DNA of 64,000 nt, taken from an uncultured Pseudomonadota bacterium (GTDB lineage Bacteria > Myxococcota_A > UBA796 > SXON01). The stretch covers positions 1 to 64,000 of the forward strand of contig CAIMSU010000070.1 in NCBI GenBank assembly GCA_903844155.1. The letters run 5' to 3'. The first letter of the stretch is position 1, and the number at the start of each line of letters is the position of its first letter. Of this stretch, positions 33,730 to 42,755 are shown in pieces. Made by a program: the position numbers and the translations under genes. Under the pieces are notes generated by a model that saw only the letters and a program-made list of their open reading frames with translations, did no database searches and was not told the origin of the DNA.

Positions 33730-36700
33730 TCAGTACATCTCCATCCACGCGACCGTCGCCGTGTTCATGAAGACGGCGTTGGTCGCGGTGATCGTATCGA
33801 CGACAGCGTCCGAGCCGTCCGTCGTGGGGGTCGCGGTGCCGTAGTAGACGGTGCCGTTGCCAACGGTGACGCCCGAGGTGTAGCCAGACATGGACACGGA
33901 CGAGTCGTCCGAGCTGTCCGCGACGCCGTCGCCGTTGGTGTCGATGCCGGGTGAGCAATCGTCGAACTTGATGCCGTAGACCTTGCCCGTGCCGTCTTCG
34001 CAGCGGTCGGCGTTGGGGGTGTACGTCGTGAAGTACACCACGCCGGCGTAGACGAGCGGGTCCGAGGTCAAGCCCTCGCCGGAGTCGAGCGGGAGGTACC
34101 CGTCATTCCCGTTGCAGGTGATCGGCTGCGCCGTGGACGTGCAGCTTGTCGGATCGGCATCGTACATGGCGAAGAAGTAGCCGGTGTCCGTACCGTCGCG
34201 GTTGAAGGGCGTGCCCGTGCCCCAGTAGACGCCGAGGGAGCCGTCCGAGCGCCAGGACGTGGTCGCCGCGTAGTAGACCTCAGGGCGCGCGCCAACGCCG
34301 TTGGAGCCGTCCGTGCCGTTCAGCGGGTCGTACCACTCGCACCAGGTCAGGTCGTCGACGTCCGCGGTGTTGATGAGCGCCTTGTACATCCACGACGATC
34401 CCGGAACGAGCGGCGTGCTCGGGCCGGCGCCGCCCTGATCGGTCGGCGTGTAGGCGGTCGTGACGGGGAAGTACATCACGTCCGCGTCGCCATCGCCGTC
34501 CGCGTCGACCACGGCCAGCGCGGCCGAGATGTACGTGTTCTCGATGTTGGAGTCGGAGTCGTAGTTCAGCGCGCTGGCGCTCTCGTGGCTGTCGAGGATC
34601 TCGGGGTGCTGGTCCCCGATGTTGTCGCCAGCGTCGGAGTAGCCGACGTTCTCGGAGGTGGAGAACGGCGTGTCGCCGACGTTCCACATGTAGAGGTTCG
34701 CCTCGGCCGACTGGTAGTAGGCCGTGCCGCTGCTCCCGGTGAACCCGGCCGCCCGACCGCCGCCCCACATCGCGACCCACTGGTCGTGGTTGCGCGAGCC
34801 GTCGTTGACGTTGAACACCACCGGACGGCTGGTCGTGTAGCCCATCGCCGTGGCATCGGTCGTGTTGGTCTCTTCCCAGAGGAACGTCGGGTACCGGGTG
34901 CTGGTGATGTCCAGCGCCATCGTGACCGGCCCGCCGAGCCCCTGCGAGACGACGACGACGCGGTGCCACTCGCTGCCGTCAGCCGCCTTGGTGCCGTCGC
35001 CATCGGAGTCGATCCAGACGTCCTCGACGACCGGCGTGGCGTCGAACATGAACGTGCGGCCGTAGAACATCTGATCGACGAGGTGGTTCGCCCACTCCGT
35101 GTCATGCTCGCGCTGGAGCAGGTAGCCAGGGATCCAGCCCCAAAGCTCCTGGCCCTTCTCATCGTTGACCGTGTCCGGGTCGTCTTCCAGGCGGAAGGCA
35201 TGGAGCATGCCGTCGTTCGCGGGGACGAGGACGATCGTGGGGACGTTCGAGGTATCGGCCTCCAACCCGGCGAGGAACGCCTGGTAGGTCGTGTCCATCG
35301 AGAACATGCCGTCGCGCGCCGAGACGACGACGGGCACCGCGTAGGGAGAATCCTGCAACTTCCAGGAGCCGTGCTCCTGGTCGATGTAGCGGAAGGTCGA
35401 CGTCGGCAGACCACGGCCGAAGTCGACCATCGCCTGCAGATCGTCGTCGTCGACGTCGCAGTCCAGATCGAGATCGTAGGCCTCGGGCGAGGAGGAGCCC
35501 GCGACGCAAGCGGACCAGTCGACACGACTGGTGTCGAGGAAGCTGTCCAGCAGCGACGACGTGCCGACCGCGGTGACGAAGTCGTTGTCGAACGAGAGGC
35601 GCTGGTCGGCGGCCTGCGAGCTCATCTTCGTCGCGACGTTGTCGTCCCAGAAGTAGATGTCACGGTGACGGATACCGTCGTCGTCGAACTCGTTGTGGTC
35701 GGCGTGCTCGACGATACGGCTGACGAGCAGGTCGCCGCCGTCCCACACCGCGCCGCCGTAGCTTGCGTCGCCGGCCGTGTAGTCCACGGTCCCGTAGTAC
35801 GGGTCGGTCGGGTCGGTGACGAGGGAGTACGCGCGGACGTGACCTTCTGCGAGCGGGTTGTCCCCGGTCATCTCGTAGAAGTCGTAGATCATGTACGCGC
35901 CGTCCGTCGTGATGACGGGCGAGGAGCGCGTGTAGGTACCGGCCTCGATCTCGGCGAAGATGTTGGTGATCGCGCCGAGGATCTCGTCGCCGGTGGAGAC
36001 GAGCGTGTACGTGCCCTCGCCGACCGTGTTCAACTCGGCGTTGTAGTAGAGGTCGTCCGCGACCGTGCCCGAGGCATACCCGAGCCCGATCGTGTGCACG
36101 ACCGCGCGCTGCGTGCCCGAGAGCGAGGACCAGTCCGTGTTGTAGAGGTGCGTCACGAGCTGATCGTAGAGGCACTCGGAGTCGGGCGAGGTCGCCTCCA
36201 CGTAGGTCGAGTCGCAGGTGATGTCCGGGCTGATCGAGGCGTGGGACGCCGCGAAGCCGATCTGGTCGTCGTCGACCGGCGCGCCCTTGGCGAGCACGAC
36301 GATGTACGTGCTCGTGCACGCGTAGCCGATCGGCGAATCGCCGAAGGCGGCCACGCCGTCCCCATCCTGGGTGCTGGCGCCGAGGTAGCTGTCGCCGATG
36401 TCCTCGAGGGTCTCCGCCATGTTCCGGGTCGTGCCGGTGCCCGGGCTCACCGCCGCCAGGTCCGCCGAGATCTCCGCGTAGGAGCTACCGACTGGCGCGA
36501 TTGGAGTGAACGTGTCCGTGCCCGCGGACGTCGCCGTGCCGACCACGCCAAAACGGGCAAAGTCGTAGTGGCGCGAGAGGTTCTCGATGGCGGTGACGGT
36601 GTCCGTCCAGCAGGAGTTGGTGCTCACGCCGTCGCACGAATTGTTCATGTCCGCCGACATGTCGACCACGAAGATGACGACGGGCGGCACGCGCTGCAGA

Positions 36701-36843
36701 TCGCTCAGCAGCTCGTCCGTGCCGTCTCCGCTGGTCGCATACGCGGGCGTTGGCGCCGCGAGGAGCGCCACGCCAGCGAGCATCGCGACGGAGAAGGTCG
36801 TTTGAAGCAGGAGGGAGGTCGCGGACCTACGGGTGGCAGTCAT
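33730..36843 (-). CDS. pilY1: PilY1-like pilus tip adhesin
   Basis: 1037 residues from ATG 36843 (AGAGG six bases before). Signal peptide ends near PAYA-TS. A von Willebrand A-like domain starts at ~55 (VIFVVDMSADMNNS) and spans ~300 residues; the MIDAS DxSxS reads DMSAD. The C-terminal half has the PilY1 beta-propeller: LVPANDGMLHAF, WGWIPGYLL, TPVVEDVW, VVVVSQGLGG, ATTSWRSDGSLGVYWGTG. Several DxDGDG loops (near DSDGDGT, DADGDGDAD and DTNGDGVADS) suggest calcium sites. It sits at the pilus tip for adhesion and pilus extension. Last gene of the minor-pilin operon. Confidence 0.9.
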   Translation of the reverse strand: MTATRRSATSLLLQTTFSVAMLAGVALLAAPTPAYATSGDGTDELLSDLQRVPPVVIFVVDMSADMNNSCDGVSTNSCWTDTVTAIENLSRHYDFARFGVVGTATSAGTDTFTPIAPVGSSYAEISADLAAVSPGTGTTRNMAETLEDIGDSYLGASTQDGDGVAAFGDSPIGYACTSTYIVVLAKGAPVDDDQIGFAASHASISPDITCDSTYVEATSPDSECLYDQLVTHLYNTDWSSLSGTQRAVVHTIGLGYASGTVADDLYYNAELNTVGEGTYTLVSTGDEILGAITNIFAEIEAGTYTRSSPVITTDGAYMIYDFYEMTGDNPLAEGHVRAYSLVTDPTDPYYGTVDYTAGDASYGGAVWDGGDLLVSRIVEHADHNEFDDDGIRHRDIYFWDDNVATKMSSQAADQRLSFDNDFVTAVGTSSLLDSFLDTSRVDWSACVAGSSSPEAYDLDLDCDVDDDDLQAMVDFGRGLPTSTFRYIDQEHGSWKLQDSPYAVPVVVSARDGMFSMDTTYQAFLAGLEADTSNVPTIVLVPANDGMLHAFRLEDDPDTVNDEKGQELWGWIPGYLLQREHDTEWANHLVDQMFYGRTFMFDATPVVEDVWIDSDGDGTKAADGSEWHRVVVVSQGLGGPVTMALDITSTRYPTFLWEETNTTDATAMGYTTSRPVVFNVNDGSRNHDQWVAMWGGGRAAGFTGSSGTAYYQSAEANLYMWNVGDTPFSTSENVGYSDAGDNIGDQHPEILDSHESASALNYDSDSNIENTYISAALAVVDADGDGDADVMYFPVTTAYTPTDQGGAGPSTPLVPGSSWMYKALINTADVDDLTWCEWYDPLNGTDGSNGVGARPEVYYAATTSWRSDGSLGVYWGTGTPFNRDGTDTGYFFAMYDADPTSCTSTAQPITCNGNDGYLPLDSGEGLTSDPLVYAGVVYFTTYTPNADRCEDGTGKVYGIKFDDCSPGIDTNGDGVADSSDDSSVSMSGYTSGVTVGNGTVYYGTATPTTDGSDAVVDTITATNAVFMNTATVAWMEMY

Positions 36844-36852
36844 GGGCACCTC

Positions 36853-37410
36853 TCATCGGATCTTGCACCCACCGGGGACCACCTTGCGCAAGGTGGCCAT
36901 CACGGTGGCGCGTGTGGGGTTCATATCGGTCCAGCTCGTATCCATGAACTCGGCCTGCGAGGTCATGTTCCAGAAGTCCGAGCGGAAGGCCGCTTTGCCC
37001 TGCTCGGTGCTGTACCCCGGAGGCGGGTTGGAGCACTTGAGATAGCTGGCGTCGACCCAGTAGTTTCCCTGGGTGACCGGAAAGGCGATGCCCTCGAACA
37101 TCGGCATGGCGTCGTCCTTGGTCACGAACGTCTGCGCCGTCGCCGCGTCCCAGCCCTCGTTCACGGGATCCGCGTACATCAGGGAGTAGCGCGAGTGATC
37201 CGTGCCGGCGTCCGCCGAGTCGGTGATCGTCATGTGGCGCATGTTGTGGATGGCGATCTGCTCGTCGACCCCGGCGATCGAGAGCGACGTCGCGCCGATG
37301 ACCGCGAGCACCGCCATCAGGATCATCGCGATGAGCATGGCGTAGCCGCCCCGACCACCATGGCGACGGGAACGACGATGCAAACGGGCGTTCAATGTGG
37401 GCTTCGTCAT
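36853..37410 (-). CDS. pilX: PilX-like minor pilin
   Basis: 185 residues. A long basic leader precedes the prepilin-type helix GGYAMLIAMILMAVLAVIG, with Gly before Tyr as the likely cleavage site. The region after the helix (SIAGVDEQIAIHNMRH) matches the PilX N-terminal family. A Cys pair is seen (KCSNPPP / GCKIR). It is incorporated below the pilus tip with PilV, PilW and PilY1. Its start overlaps the pilW stop by one base; pilY1 follows after 9 bases. Confidence 0.85.
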   Translation of the reverse strand: MTKPTLNARLHRRSRRHGGRGGYAMLIAMILMAVLAVIGATSLSIAGVDEQIAIHNMRHMTITDSADAGTDHSRYSLMYADPVNEGWDAATAQTFVTKDDAMPMFEGIAFPVTQGNYWVDASYLKCSNPPPGYSTEQGKAAFRSDFWNMTSQAEFMDTSWTDMNPTRATVMATLRKVVPGGCKIR

Positions 37411-38528
37411 CAGAGGTTCGCCTGGAGACGGAGGTTACGAACCGCGACGCGGGTCGTGAGCAACTGGCGATAGTAGTGGTCCGGCGTGGCGCTCGGCGCG
37501 TTGTTTTCCACGCTGAGCGGCGCCCCCTGGTAGTCGCCCGACAGGTCCGGCCGGGACGAGCGCACGACCAGCGAGAGGCGCACCATGTAGACGTCCTTGG
37601 CGCTGCCCGCCGGGATGGTGTCCGACCAGTCCGGGCCCCCGTCCGCGCAATCCGTCGTCGCACCGGCCGGCTTGAGGCAGTATGCGACCTGGAAGTCCTC
37701 GACGTTGTCCACGACCGGGATGTCGTCGTCGTCCGGCGACTGGAAGTCGAGATCCATCATCAGCACCGGGTGGTCGGCGCTGCCGGACCCCACGCCGTCG
37801 CTGTCGTTCGCGTCGATGTAGAACGTGGCGACCTCCGCGCGGGAGCACGTCATGATCATCGGCAGGTTGCTGGTCGAGGGGCATGCGGTCTCAAAGTCCG
37901 CGTACGTCGACCCGGACGCGATGCTCACGACCCCGTTCGCCGCGTCTGGCGCGCCGTCCATGCTCCAGAGGTAGCTCGTGAAGTGCCCGATGCCTGCGTA
38001 GTCGACGCATAGCAGCAGCTCGCCGTTGGAGAGCTGCTCGAGCTTGGACTGCTGGTCGTTCACGCTCGGGACGACCGTGAGCGATGTGGAGCCACACGGG
38101 GGCGGCGATGTCTCGTAGGTGTCGAACACGAGCGCCGGGTCCATCGACACGACCGTGATCGCGTCCGCGCCGTTGGGCCCCGTGCCATCGTAGGAGATGA
38201 TCGAGGAGAGCGCTGCGTTGTTGTCGCCGCCGTCGCCGAACACACCGTCCGTGTAGGCCCCGTCCGGGGATCCGGTCCCGTAGCCCGCCATGCGGACCGT
38301 CCGGGTGAGGATGTCCATGCCGAGCCGCATGTTCTGGTGCATCTCCATCTGGAGATCCTGGTACATGAACTGGCGCATCTGCCCGACGAACAGGGCGTAG
38401 AGCGCCGAAACGACGAAGGCGCCGATGACGACGGCGATCATCAACTCGATGAGCGTGAAGCCCGCGCGCACCGCGGCCCGCACCAGCAGGCGACGAAGAC
38501 GGCGAGGGGGTTGGGAGGGATGGGCCAT
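37410..38528 (-). CDS. pilW: PilW-like minor pilin
   Basis: 372 residues from ATG 38528, overlapping the pilV stop (TGATG); the longer reading is unlikely. Prepilin motif AGFTLIELMIAVVIGAFVVSA with the cleavage Gly, then a helix (MRQFMYQDLQMEMHQNMR) and the conserved LTRTVRMAGYGTG of PilW. A DSDG loop (NDSDGVGSG) is present. It forms the tip complex with PilV, PilX and PilY1. Confidence 0.88.
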   Translation of the reverse strand: MAHPSQPPRRLRRLLVRAAVRAGFTLIELMIAVVIGAFVVSALYALFVGQMRQFMYQDLQMEMHQNMRLGMDILTRTVRMAGYGTGSPDGAYTDGVFGDGGDNNAALSSIISYDGTGPNGADAITVVSMDPALVFDTYETSPPPCGSTSLTVVPSVNDQQSKLEQLSNGELLLCVDYAGIGHFTSYLWSMDGAPDAANGVVSIASGSTYADFETACPSTSNLPMIMTCSRAEVATFYIDANDSDGVGSGSADHPVLMMDLDFQSPDDDDIPVVDNVEDFQVAYCLKPAGATTDCADGGPDWSDTIPAGSAKDVYMVRLSLVVRSSRPDLSGDYQGAPLSVENNAPSATPDHYYRQLLTTRVAVRNLRLQANL

Positions 38529-39040
38529 CAGGAGTCCCGGAACCGGTAGCTGGAGATGGTGGCGGAGTGGTAGGTGCTGAACTGGGAGTCCGGGTAGGTA
38601 CAACGTACCCGGATTCGCACCCAGTCGTCGCCGGTTGTGGTGCTGCCGCCCATGCCCTGGATGTCCCAGGAGATCGCGTAGAGCAGCGGGCCGTGAGCGG
38701 TGACGATGTCGTTCCCGGCGTTCACGGGTGTGTAGGTTGGCGTGTGCTCAAAAGCGTCGTTGATGCCCAGGGTCGAGGGGTCCGTGCCACCCCAGTCCGC
38801 GAGATCGGTCGGGCTGCTCGACTGGGTCCAGTCCTCGGCGAGGAGCGTCTCAAGCTGGGCCTGAGCCAGGTACGTGCAGTCCGTCATGCGGTGTGCGTTC
38901 ATGTTGGAGCGCACGGCCTGACTGTGGAAGCCGAACATCACGACGAGCGAAAGGCCGAGGATCGCGGACGCGATCATGACCTCGATCAGCGTAAAGCCGG
39001 CGCGCCGTGCGGGCCGCAGGGTCTGGTGGCGAGCGTTCAT
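38528..39040 (-). CDS. pilV: PilV-like minor pilin
   Basis: 170 residues. Class III/type IV prepilin leader RRAGFTLIEVMIASAILGLSL with Gly before Phe and Glu5. The PilV-like AQAQLETLLAEDW follows the helix. It overlaps the GspH/FimT gene by four bases and pilW by one. It helps prime pilus assembly in the tip complex. Confidence 0.88.
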   Translation of the reverse strand: MNARHQTLRPARRAGFTLIEVMIASAILGLSLVVMFGFHSQAVRSNMNAHRMTDCTYLAQAQLETLLAEDWTQSSSPTDLADWGGTDPSTLGINDAFEHTPTYTPVNAGNDIVTAHGPLLYAISWDIQGMGGSTTTGDDWVRIRVRCTYPDSQFSTYHSATISSYRFRDS

Positions 39041-39777
39041 TGCGTTGTCGTTCCTCCTGCGCCGATGCCGCCGTCGGCCAACGCGGTGCCTTCCGATGCT
39101 TCCATGTGCACAAGTCCCGTGCGCGCCGCGCGCAGGTAGACGTGCGGGAGCGTGCCGTCCGCAGCGGGCTCCCCACGCTTGTTCACCAGCTCCACGCTGA
39201 TGAACCCGTTGACAAAGTCGCCCCCCGGGTTCGAGATGAACCCACGCGGCGAAAAGACGATGGCGTCCTGATTGCCAAGCCCCGGCCCCTGGATCGTCGA
39301 CCAGGGCGCGAGGCTGATGCCCGGGCGCTCCTGACTGCCGCCGACGTCCAGGCTGCGCTCACCAGCGTCGCTCACTGCGACAGCGCCCATGTCGATGGGC
39401 AGGGTGTCCCACTCGGTGCTGCCGGAGGACTTGTCGCCCACCTGCAGGAGCCACATCCCGACCTGCGCGTCGTTCGGGTCCATCGTCGCGTCTGCCTCGG
39501 TCAGCACGATGCGGGCCTCGCGGTTGGTCCCGATCGCGAGCTCACGCAGGTTCTGCGCGTCCGACTGGAAGAGGCGGGCGGCGCTCATGAGGCGGAACTG
39601 CCCGATCTGGCCGCGCCCGCTCGACCACCCGATCGCCGCGAGGACGCCGAGGATGGCGATGACGACCGCGAGTTCGACGAGCGAATGCCCTGCAGACCAA
39701 GCACGCCCCCACACGCCGGAAGCTCCGGTGCGAGGGTGGGACGGCGGTCGTGCGAGGTGGCCATGCCCTGCCAGCAT
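39037..39777 (-). CDS. GspH/FimT-type minor pilin
   Basis: 246 residues, first gene of the minor-pilin operon. Prepilin motif SAGHSLVELAVVIAILGVLAAIG: the residue after the cleavage Gly is His rather than Phe, while Glu5 is kept. A domain of the GspH/FimT type follows (ARLFQSDAQNLRELAIGTNREARIV). The leader before the Gly is long (~30 residues) and basic, so a start closer to the motif is possible. The 144 bases upstream, to the TPR gene, hold no gene and no clear promoter. Confidence 0.8.
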   Translation of the reverse strand: MLAGHGHLARPPSHPRTGASGVWGRAWSAGHSLVELAVVIAILGVLAAIGWSSGRGQIGQFRLMSAARLFQSDAQNLRELAIGTNREARIVLTEADATMDPNDAQVGMWLLQVGDKSSGSTEWDTLPIDMGAVAVSDAGERSLDVGGSQERPGISLAPWSTIQGPGLGNQDAIVFSPRGFISNPGGDFVNGFISVELVNKRGEPAADGTLPHVYLRAARTGLVHMEASEGTALADGGIGAGGTTTQ

Positions 39778-39921
39778 GCAAGAATCATACCCCGGATTGC
39801 CACGAGAAGCCCGACGGGAGCACGACGAGCAAGCCCGTGGCGCGTGGATTTTCCCGTCACGACGCCATCGCCCGAGCGGCGCGACGAGCGCTCCGCCGGG
39901 AAACTTTTACCCAACTGGGAA

Positions 39922-40800
39922 CTATTTGACCGGTGCACCGAGCACCCGCAGCCCCGGACAGGCGTCGTCGACCTTGCTGCGCTGCATCAGCACCGTGCGC
40001 CGGGCCTCGGGCAGCTCCGGCACGTCCATGCCGAGCGACTGGGCGAGGTCCAGGTCCTTGTCCGCCTCTGCCAACCACGCGTAGGTAGGGGGCGCGGTGC
40101 CCTTGCAATCCTTGGGATCGACCCGGTTTCCGCTCACCGCCGAGAGGGTCCGCGCGCGCGTCACCAACGCCATCGCCTCGTACCGGCTGCCATCGTCGCC
40201 CGCGCACCGGACCGCCTCGTCGGCCTCCTTCAGCGCCTCATCCAGCCGCTTGAGCTTGAGCAGCGACTCGGCGCGCCCCCAGTGGAACTCGGGGCGATTC
40301 ACATCCGTTTTCAGCAAGTCGTCAAACCCGCTCAACGCGGCCTCCCCGTCCTTTCCCTGGAGCGCCAGCATCGCAAGGTCGTACTCGATCTTGATGGCCT
40401 CCGGGCCGGTGCCAGCCTTCTCGAGCGCCTTCGCCCAGGCCGCCTTCGCCTCCTTGCCGTTGGACCCAGCCATCCAAACGCTCCCCATCCCCTTGTACCC
40501 AAGCGGACTCTCCGGGTGCACCTGCTCCAGCAGTTGGAAGGCTTCCCGTGCTTGATCCTGCTCCCCTGCCATGTGCCAGGCCCAGCCGATGCCGTACATG
40601 GCGCGTTCGTTGTCGGGGTCGCGGGTGAGCGCCCGGCGAAAGGCCGCCTCGGCGAGATCCGGACGCCCGGCCGCGATCGCCTGATCGCCGGCTCGCAGAT
40701 CGGCCGCGAGCGAGTGGGCGTAGACGTACCAACCCGCGACCAGGACGATCAGCCCCAGCACGACCGCCGTCACGATGACGTTGCGACGCTCAGGATTCAC
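39922..40800 (-). CDS. Membrane-anchored TPR protein
   Basis: 292 residues. One N-terminal membrane helix (VIVTAVVLGLIVLVAGWYVY), then TPR repeats to ~210 (ALTRDPDNERAMYGIGWAWHM; RLDEALKEADEAVRC). The C-terminal part has two spaced Cys (KDCKGT, DACPGL). It overlaps the NtrC-type regulator gene by four bases, so it is cotranscribed with it. Position between the regulator and the minor-pilin operon hints at a pilus link, not proven. Confidence 0.75.
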   Translation of the reverse strand: MNPERRNVIVTAVVLGLIVLVAGWYVYAHSLAADLRAGDQAIAAGRPDLAEAAFRRALTRDPDNERAMYGIGWAWHMAGEQDQAREAFQLLEQVHPESPLGYKGMGSVWMAGSNGKEAKAAWAKALEKAGTGPEAIKIEYDLAMLALQGKDGEAALSGFDDLLKTDVNRPEFHWGRAESLLKLKRLDEALKEADEAVRCAGDDGSRYEAMALVTRARTLSAVSGNRVDPKDCKGTAPPTYAWLAEADKDLDLAQSLGMDVPELPEARRTVLMQRSKVDDACPGLRVLGAPVK

Positions 40801-42152
40801 GAATCCAGCCCGTAGTCTCGGATCTTGTAGAGCAGCGCCTTGTACGATATCTCCAGCACGCGGGCCGCAGCGGCCTTGTTCCCGGCGCTCTCCTTGAGCG
40901 CCTGTTCGATCAGGCGCCGCTCCAATGCCTCCGTTTGGCGAGGAATCGAGAGATCGCCTGGCGAAGGGGTCGTCACCGCCCGCCGGGCGATGTCCGTCGG
41001 GAGATCGTCGCAGGTCAGGGTCTTGCCGTCGCAGACGACCATCGCGCGCTCGAGCGCGTTCTCGAGCTGACGGACGTTGCCGGGCCAGGTGTGGCTCAAC
41101 AGCAGCCTGCGGGCGTCTTCGTCGACGACGGGGCGGGAGAGGCGGAGGCGGGCAGACAGGCCGGCGAGGAGGTGGTCGAGGAGCGGGGGCACGTCCTCGG
41201 GGCGCTCGCGAAGCGGCGGGAGGTGCAGGTGGACGACGGCGAGGCGGTAGTAGAGGTCCTCGCGAAAGCGCGGCGGCGTCAGCGCTTGCGCCGAGGCGGC
41301 CAGGACGCGGACGTCGACCTTGTCGTCCGCGCGGGCACCGAGCCGTCGGACGGTGCCCTCCTGGAGCGCGCGCAGCAGCTTTCCCTGCAGCGCCAGCGGC
41401 AAATCGCCGATCTCATCCAGAAAGAGCGTGCCGCCGTTCGCCTGCTCGAACAAGCCGGCGTGGGCCCGGTCCGCGCCCGTGAACGCCCCGCGGACGTAGC
41501 CAAAAAGCTCGCTCTCCAGGAGGTTGTCCGGGATCGCCGCGCAATTGATCGCGACCCAGGGCTTCTGCGAGCGCGTGGAGAGGCGGTGGATGGCGCGCGC
41601 CAGCACCTCCTTGCCGGTGCCACTCTCGCCAGTGATCAAGACGGTGGTGTCGTGCGGCGCGACGCGACTCGCGATCCGCAGCACCTCGCGCATCGCGGGG
41701 GCATGGGAGATGAACCCCTCGATCGGCTCGCCCGAGCGCTCCGACAGCCGCGCGTTCTCAACCGCCAGCGCCCCGCGGTCGGTCAGGAGCCGCTCGCGCT
41801 CCTCCAACTTCCGGAGCGTCAGGACGATCTCGTCCTGCTTGAACGGCTTGGAGACGTAGTCGTAGGCCCCGCGCCGCATCGCCTCAAGCGCGGTGTCGAC
41901 GGATCCGTACGCGCTCATCATCACCACCGGCGGCGCCCCGGCTGGCAGCGCGTCCAGGAACGCGAGCCCGTCCATGTCGGGCATCCGGATGTCGCAGAGC
42001 ACCACGTCCACACCACCGAGCCGGCCCAGCGCCTCACGCCCGTTGCGCGCGCCCGAGACCTCGTAGCCAACACGCCCGAGCATGAGCCCGAGCACGTGGC
42101 GTAGGCTCTCCTCGTCGTCGACGACGAGGACGCGGAGGGCAGGTTTGGACAC
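40797..42152 (-). CDS. NtrC-family sigma54-dependent response regulator
   Basis: 451 residues from GTG. Receiver domain at 5-120 with LVVDDEES and phospho-acceptor Asp in VVLCDIRMPDMDG. AAA+ domain with Walker A GESGTGKE, the sigma54-contacting GAFTGA, and Walker B FLDEIGDLP. C-terminal Fis-type HTH (NKAAAARVLEISYKALLYKI). All parts intact, so it should activate sigma54 promoters on phosphorylation. Its kinase is not in the window. Proximity to minor-pilin genes makes a PilR-like role plausible, but this is inference. Confidence 0.9.
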   Translation of the reverse strand: MSKPALRVLVVDDEESLRHVLGLMLGRVGYEVSGARNGREALGRLGGVDVVLCDIRMPDMDGLAFLDALPAGAPPVVMMSAYGSVDTALEAMRRGAYDYVSKPFKQDEIVLTLRKLEERERLLTDRGALAVENARLSERSGEPIEGFISHAPAMREVLRIASRVAPHDTTVLITGESGTGKEVLARAIHRLSTRSQKPWVAINCAAIPDNLLESELFGYVRGAFTGADRAHAGLFEQANGGTLFLDEIGDLPLALQGKLLRALQEGTVRRLGARADDKVDVRVLAASAQALTPPRFREDLYYRLAVVHLHLPPLRERPEDVPPLLDHLLAGLSARLRLSRPVVDEDARRLLLSHTWPGNVRQLENALERAMVVCDGKTLTCDDLPTDIARRAVTTPSPGDLSIPRQTEALERRLIEQALKESAGNKAAAARVLEISYKALLYKIRDYGLDS

Positions 42153-42191
42153 TCCGGGATTCTACTTCGTTGCGGCGCTGGTCGGTGATCG

Positions 42192-42755
42192 CTACCGCGT
42201 TCCGTCCGCTCCCCGACCCGACGCCCACTCCCGCATCCGACCCGCGTACGCCGCCCAGCCCGGCGCCGTCCGCTCCTCCGCGTAGCGACGGAACATCGTC
42301 CCAAGCATCCAGTGCAATTCCTCGTACAGGAACATCCGGTCGAGCAGGATCTCGGTCGGCTCGCCGGTCTTGACCTGCTGCGGGAGCTTGGCGCCGGAGA
42401 TCGCCACGTTCGGGCCGCGCAGGGTGACGCTGTACTCACGATCATCGCGGCGCAGCGCGAGTCGCAGGTCGCGGAGCACCTTTCCGCCGGCCAGCGCGGC
42501 GCGCGCCTCGGGCGTGGTCGACGGGTTGTCGCCCGTCAGCACCGCGTTGACCTTGTCCTCGCCCGCCGGCCGGAACGACAGGCGGTCGTCCACCCACCAC
42601 GAGAACGGCGAGCCGTCCGCAGGTTCGATGACGCCACGGCCAACCTCGCTGGCAAACCACAGGAAGAGGTAGAAATCACTCGCGATGTGCGGGGGCGTCT
42701 CGTTTTCCGGGGCGCTGTCGACACCGCCGCCCTCGTCGGAAGTCCTGTCGCTCAT
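42192..42755 (-). CDS. Conserved protein, possible C-terminal half of an RdgC-like protein
   Basis: 187 residues, no signal peptide. Short acidic N-terminus, then an alpha/beta domain (SDFYLFLWFASEVGRG, WWVDDRLSF, ALAGGKVLRDLRLAL, LPQQVKTG, MFLYEELHWMLGTMFRRY). This pattern recalls the C-terminal domain of long RdgC-family proteins, with a recurring GKxxxxARL and LERMxLxEEL block; that is my recollection and needs a profile search. The ATG overlaps the stop of the RdgC-like gene (ATGA), consistent with a split pair translated together. Confidence 0.6.
   Translation of the reverse strand: MSDRTSDEGGGVDSAPENETPPHIASDFYLFLWFASEVGRGVIEPADGSPFSWWVDDRLSFRPAGEDKVNAVLTGDNPSTTPEARAALAGGKVLRDLRLALRRDDREYSVTLRGPNVAISGAKLPQQVKTGEPTEILLDRMFLYEELHWMLGTMFRRYAEERTAPGWAAYAGRMREWASGRGADGTR

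Noticed and set aside
34585-37473. 962-codon plus-strand open frame
   Set aside because: Antisense to pilY1 and pilX; composition is Val/Arg/Asp-rich with no motif.
39778-39921. Possible sigma54 site upstream of the minor-pilin operon (CGCCACGGGCTTGCT)
   Set aside because: The essential GG of the -24 element is replaced by CC, so it does not match TGGCAC-N5-TTGC.
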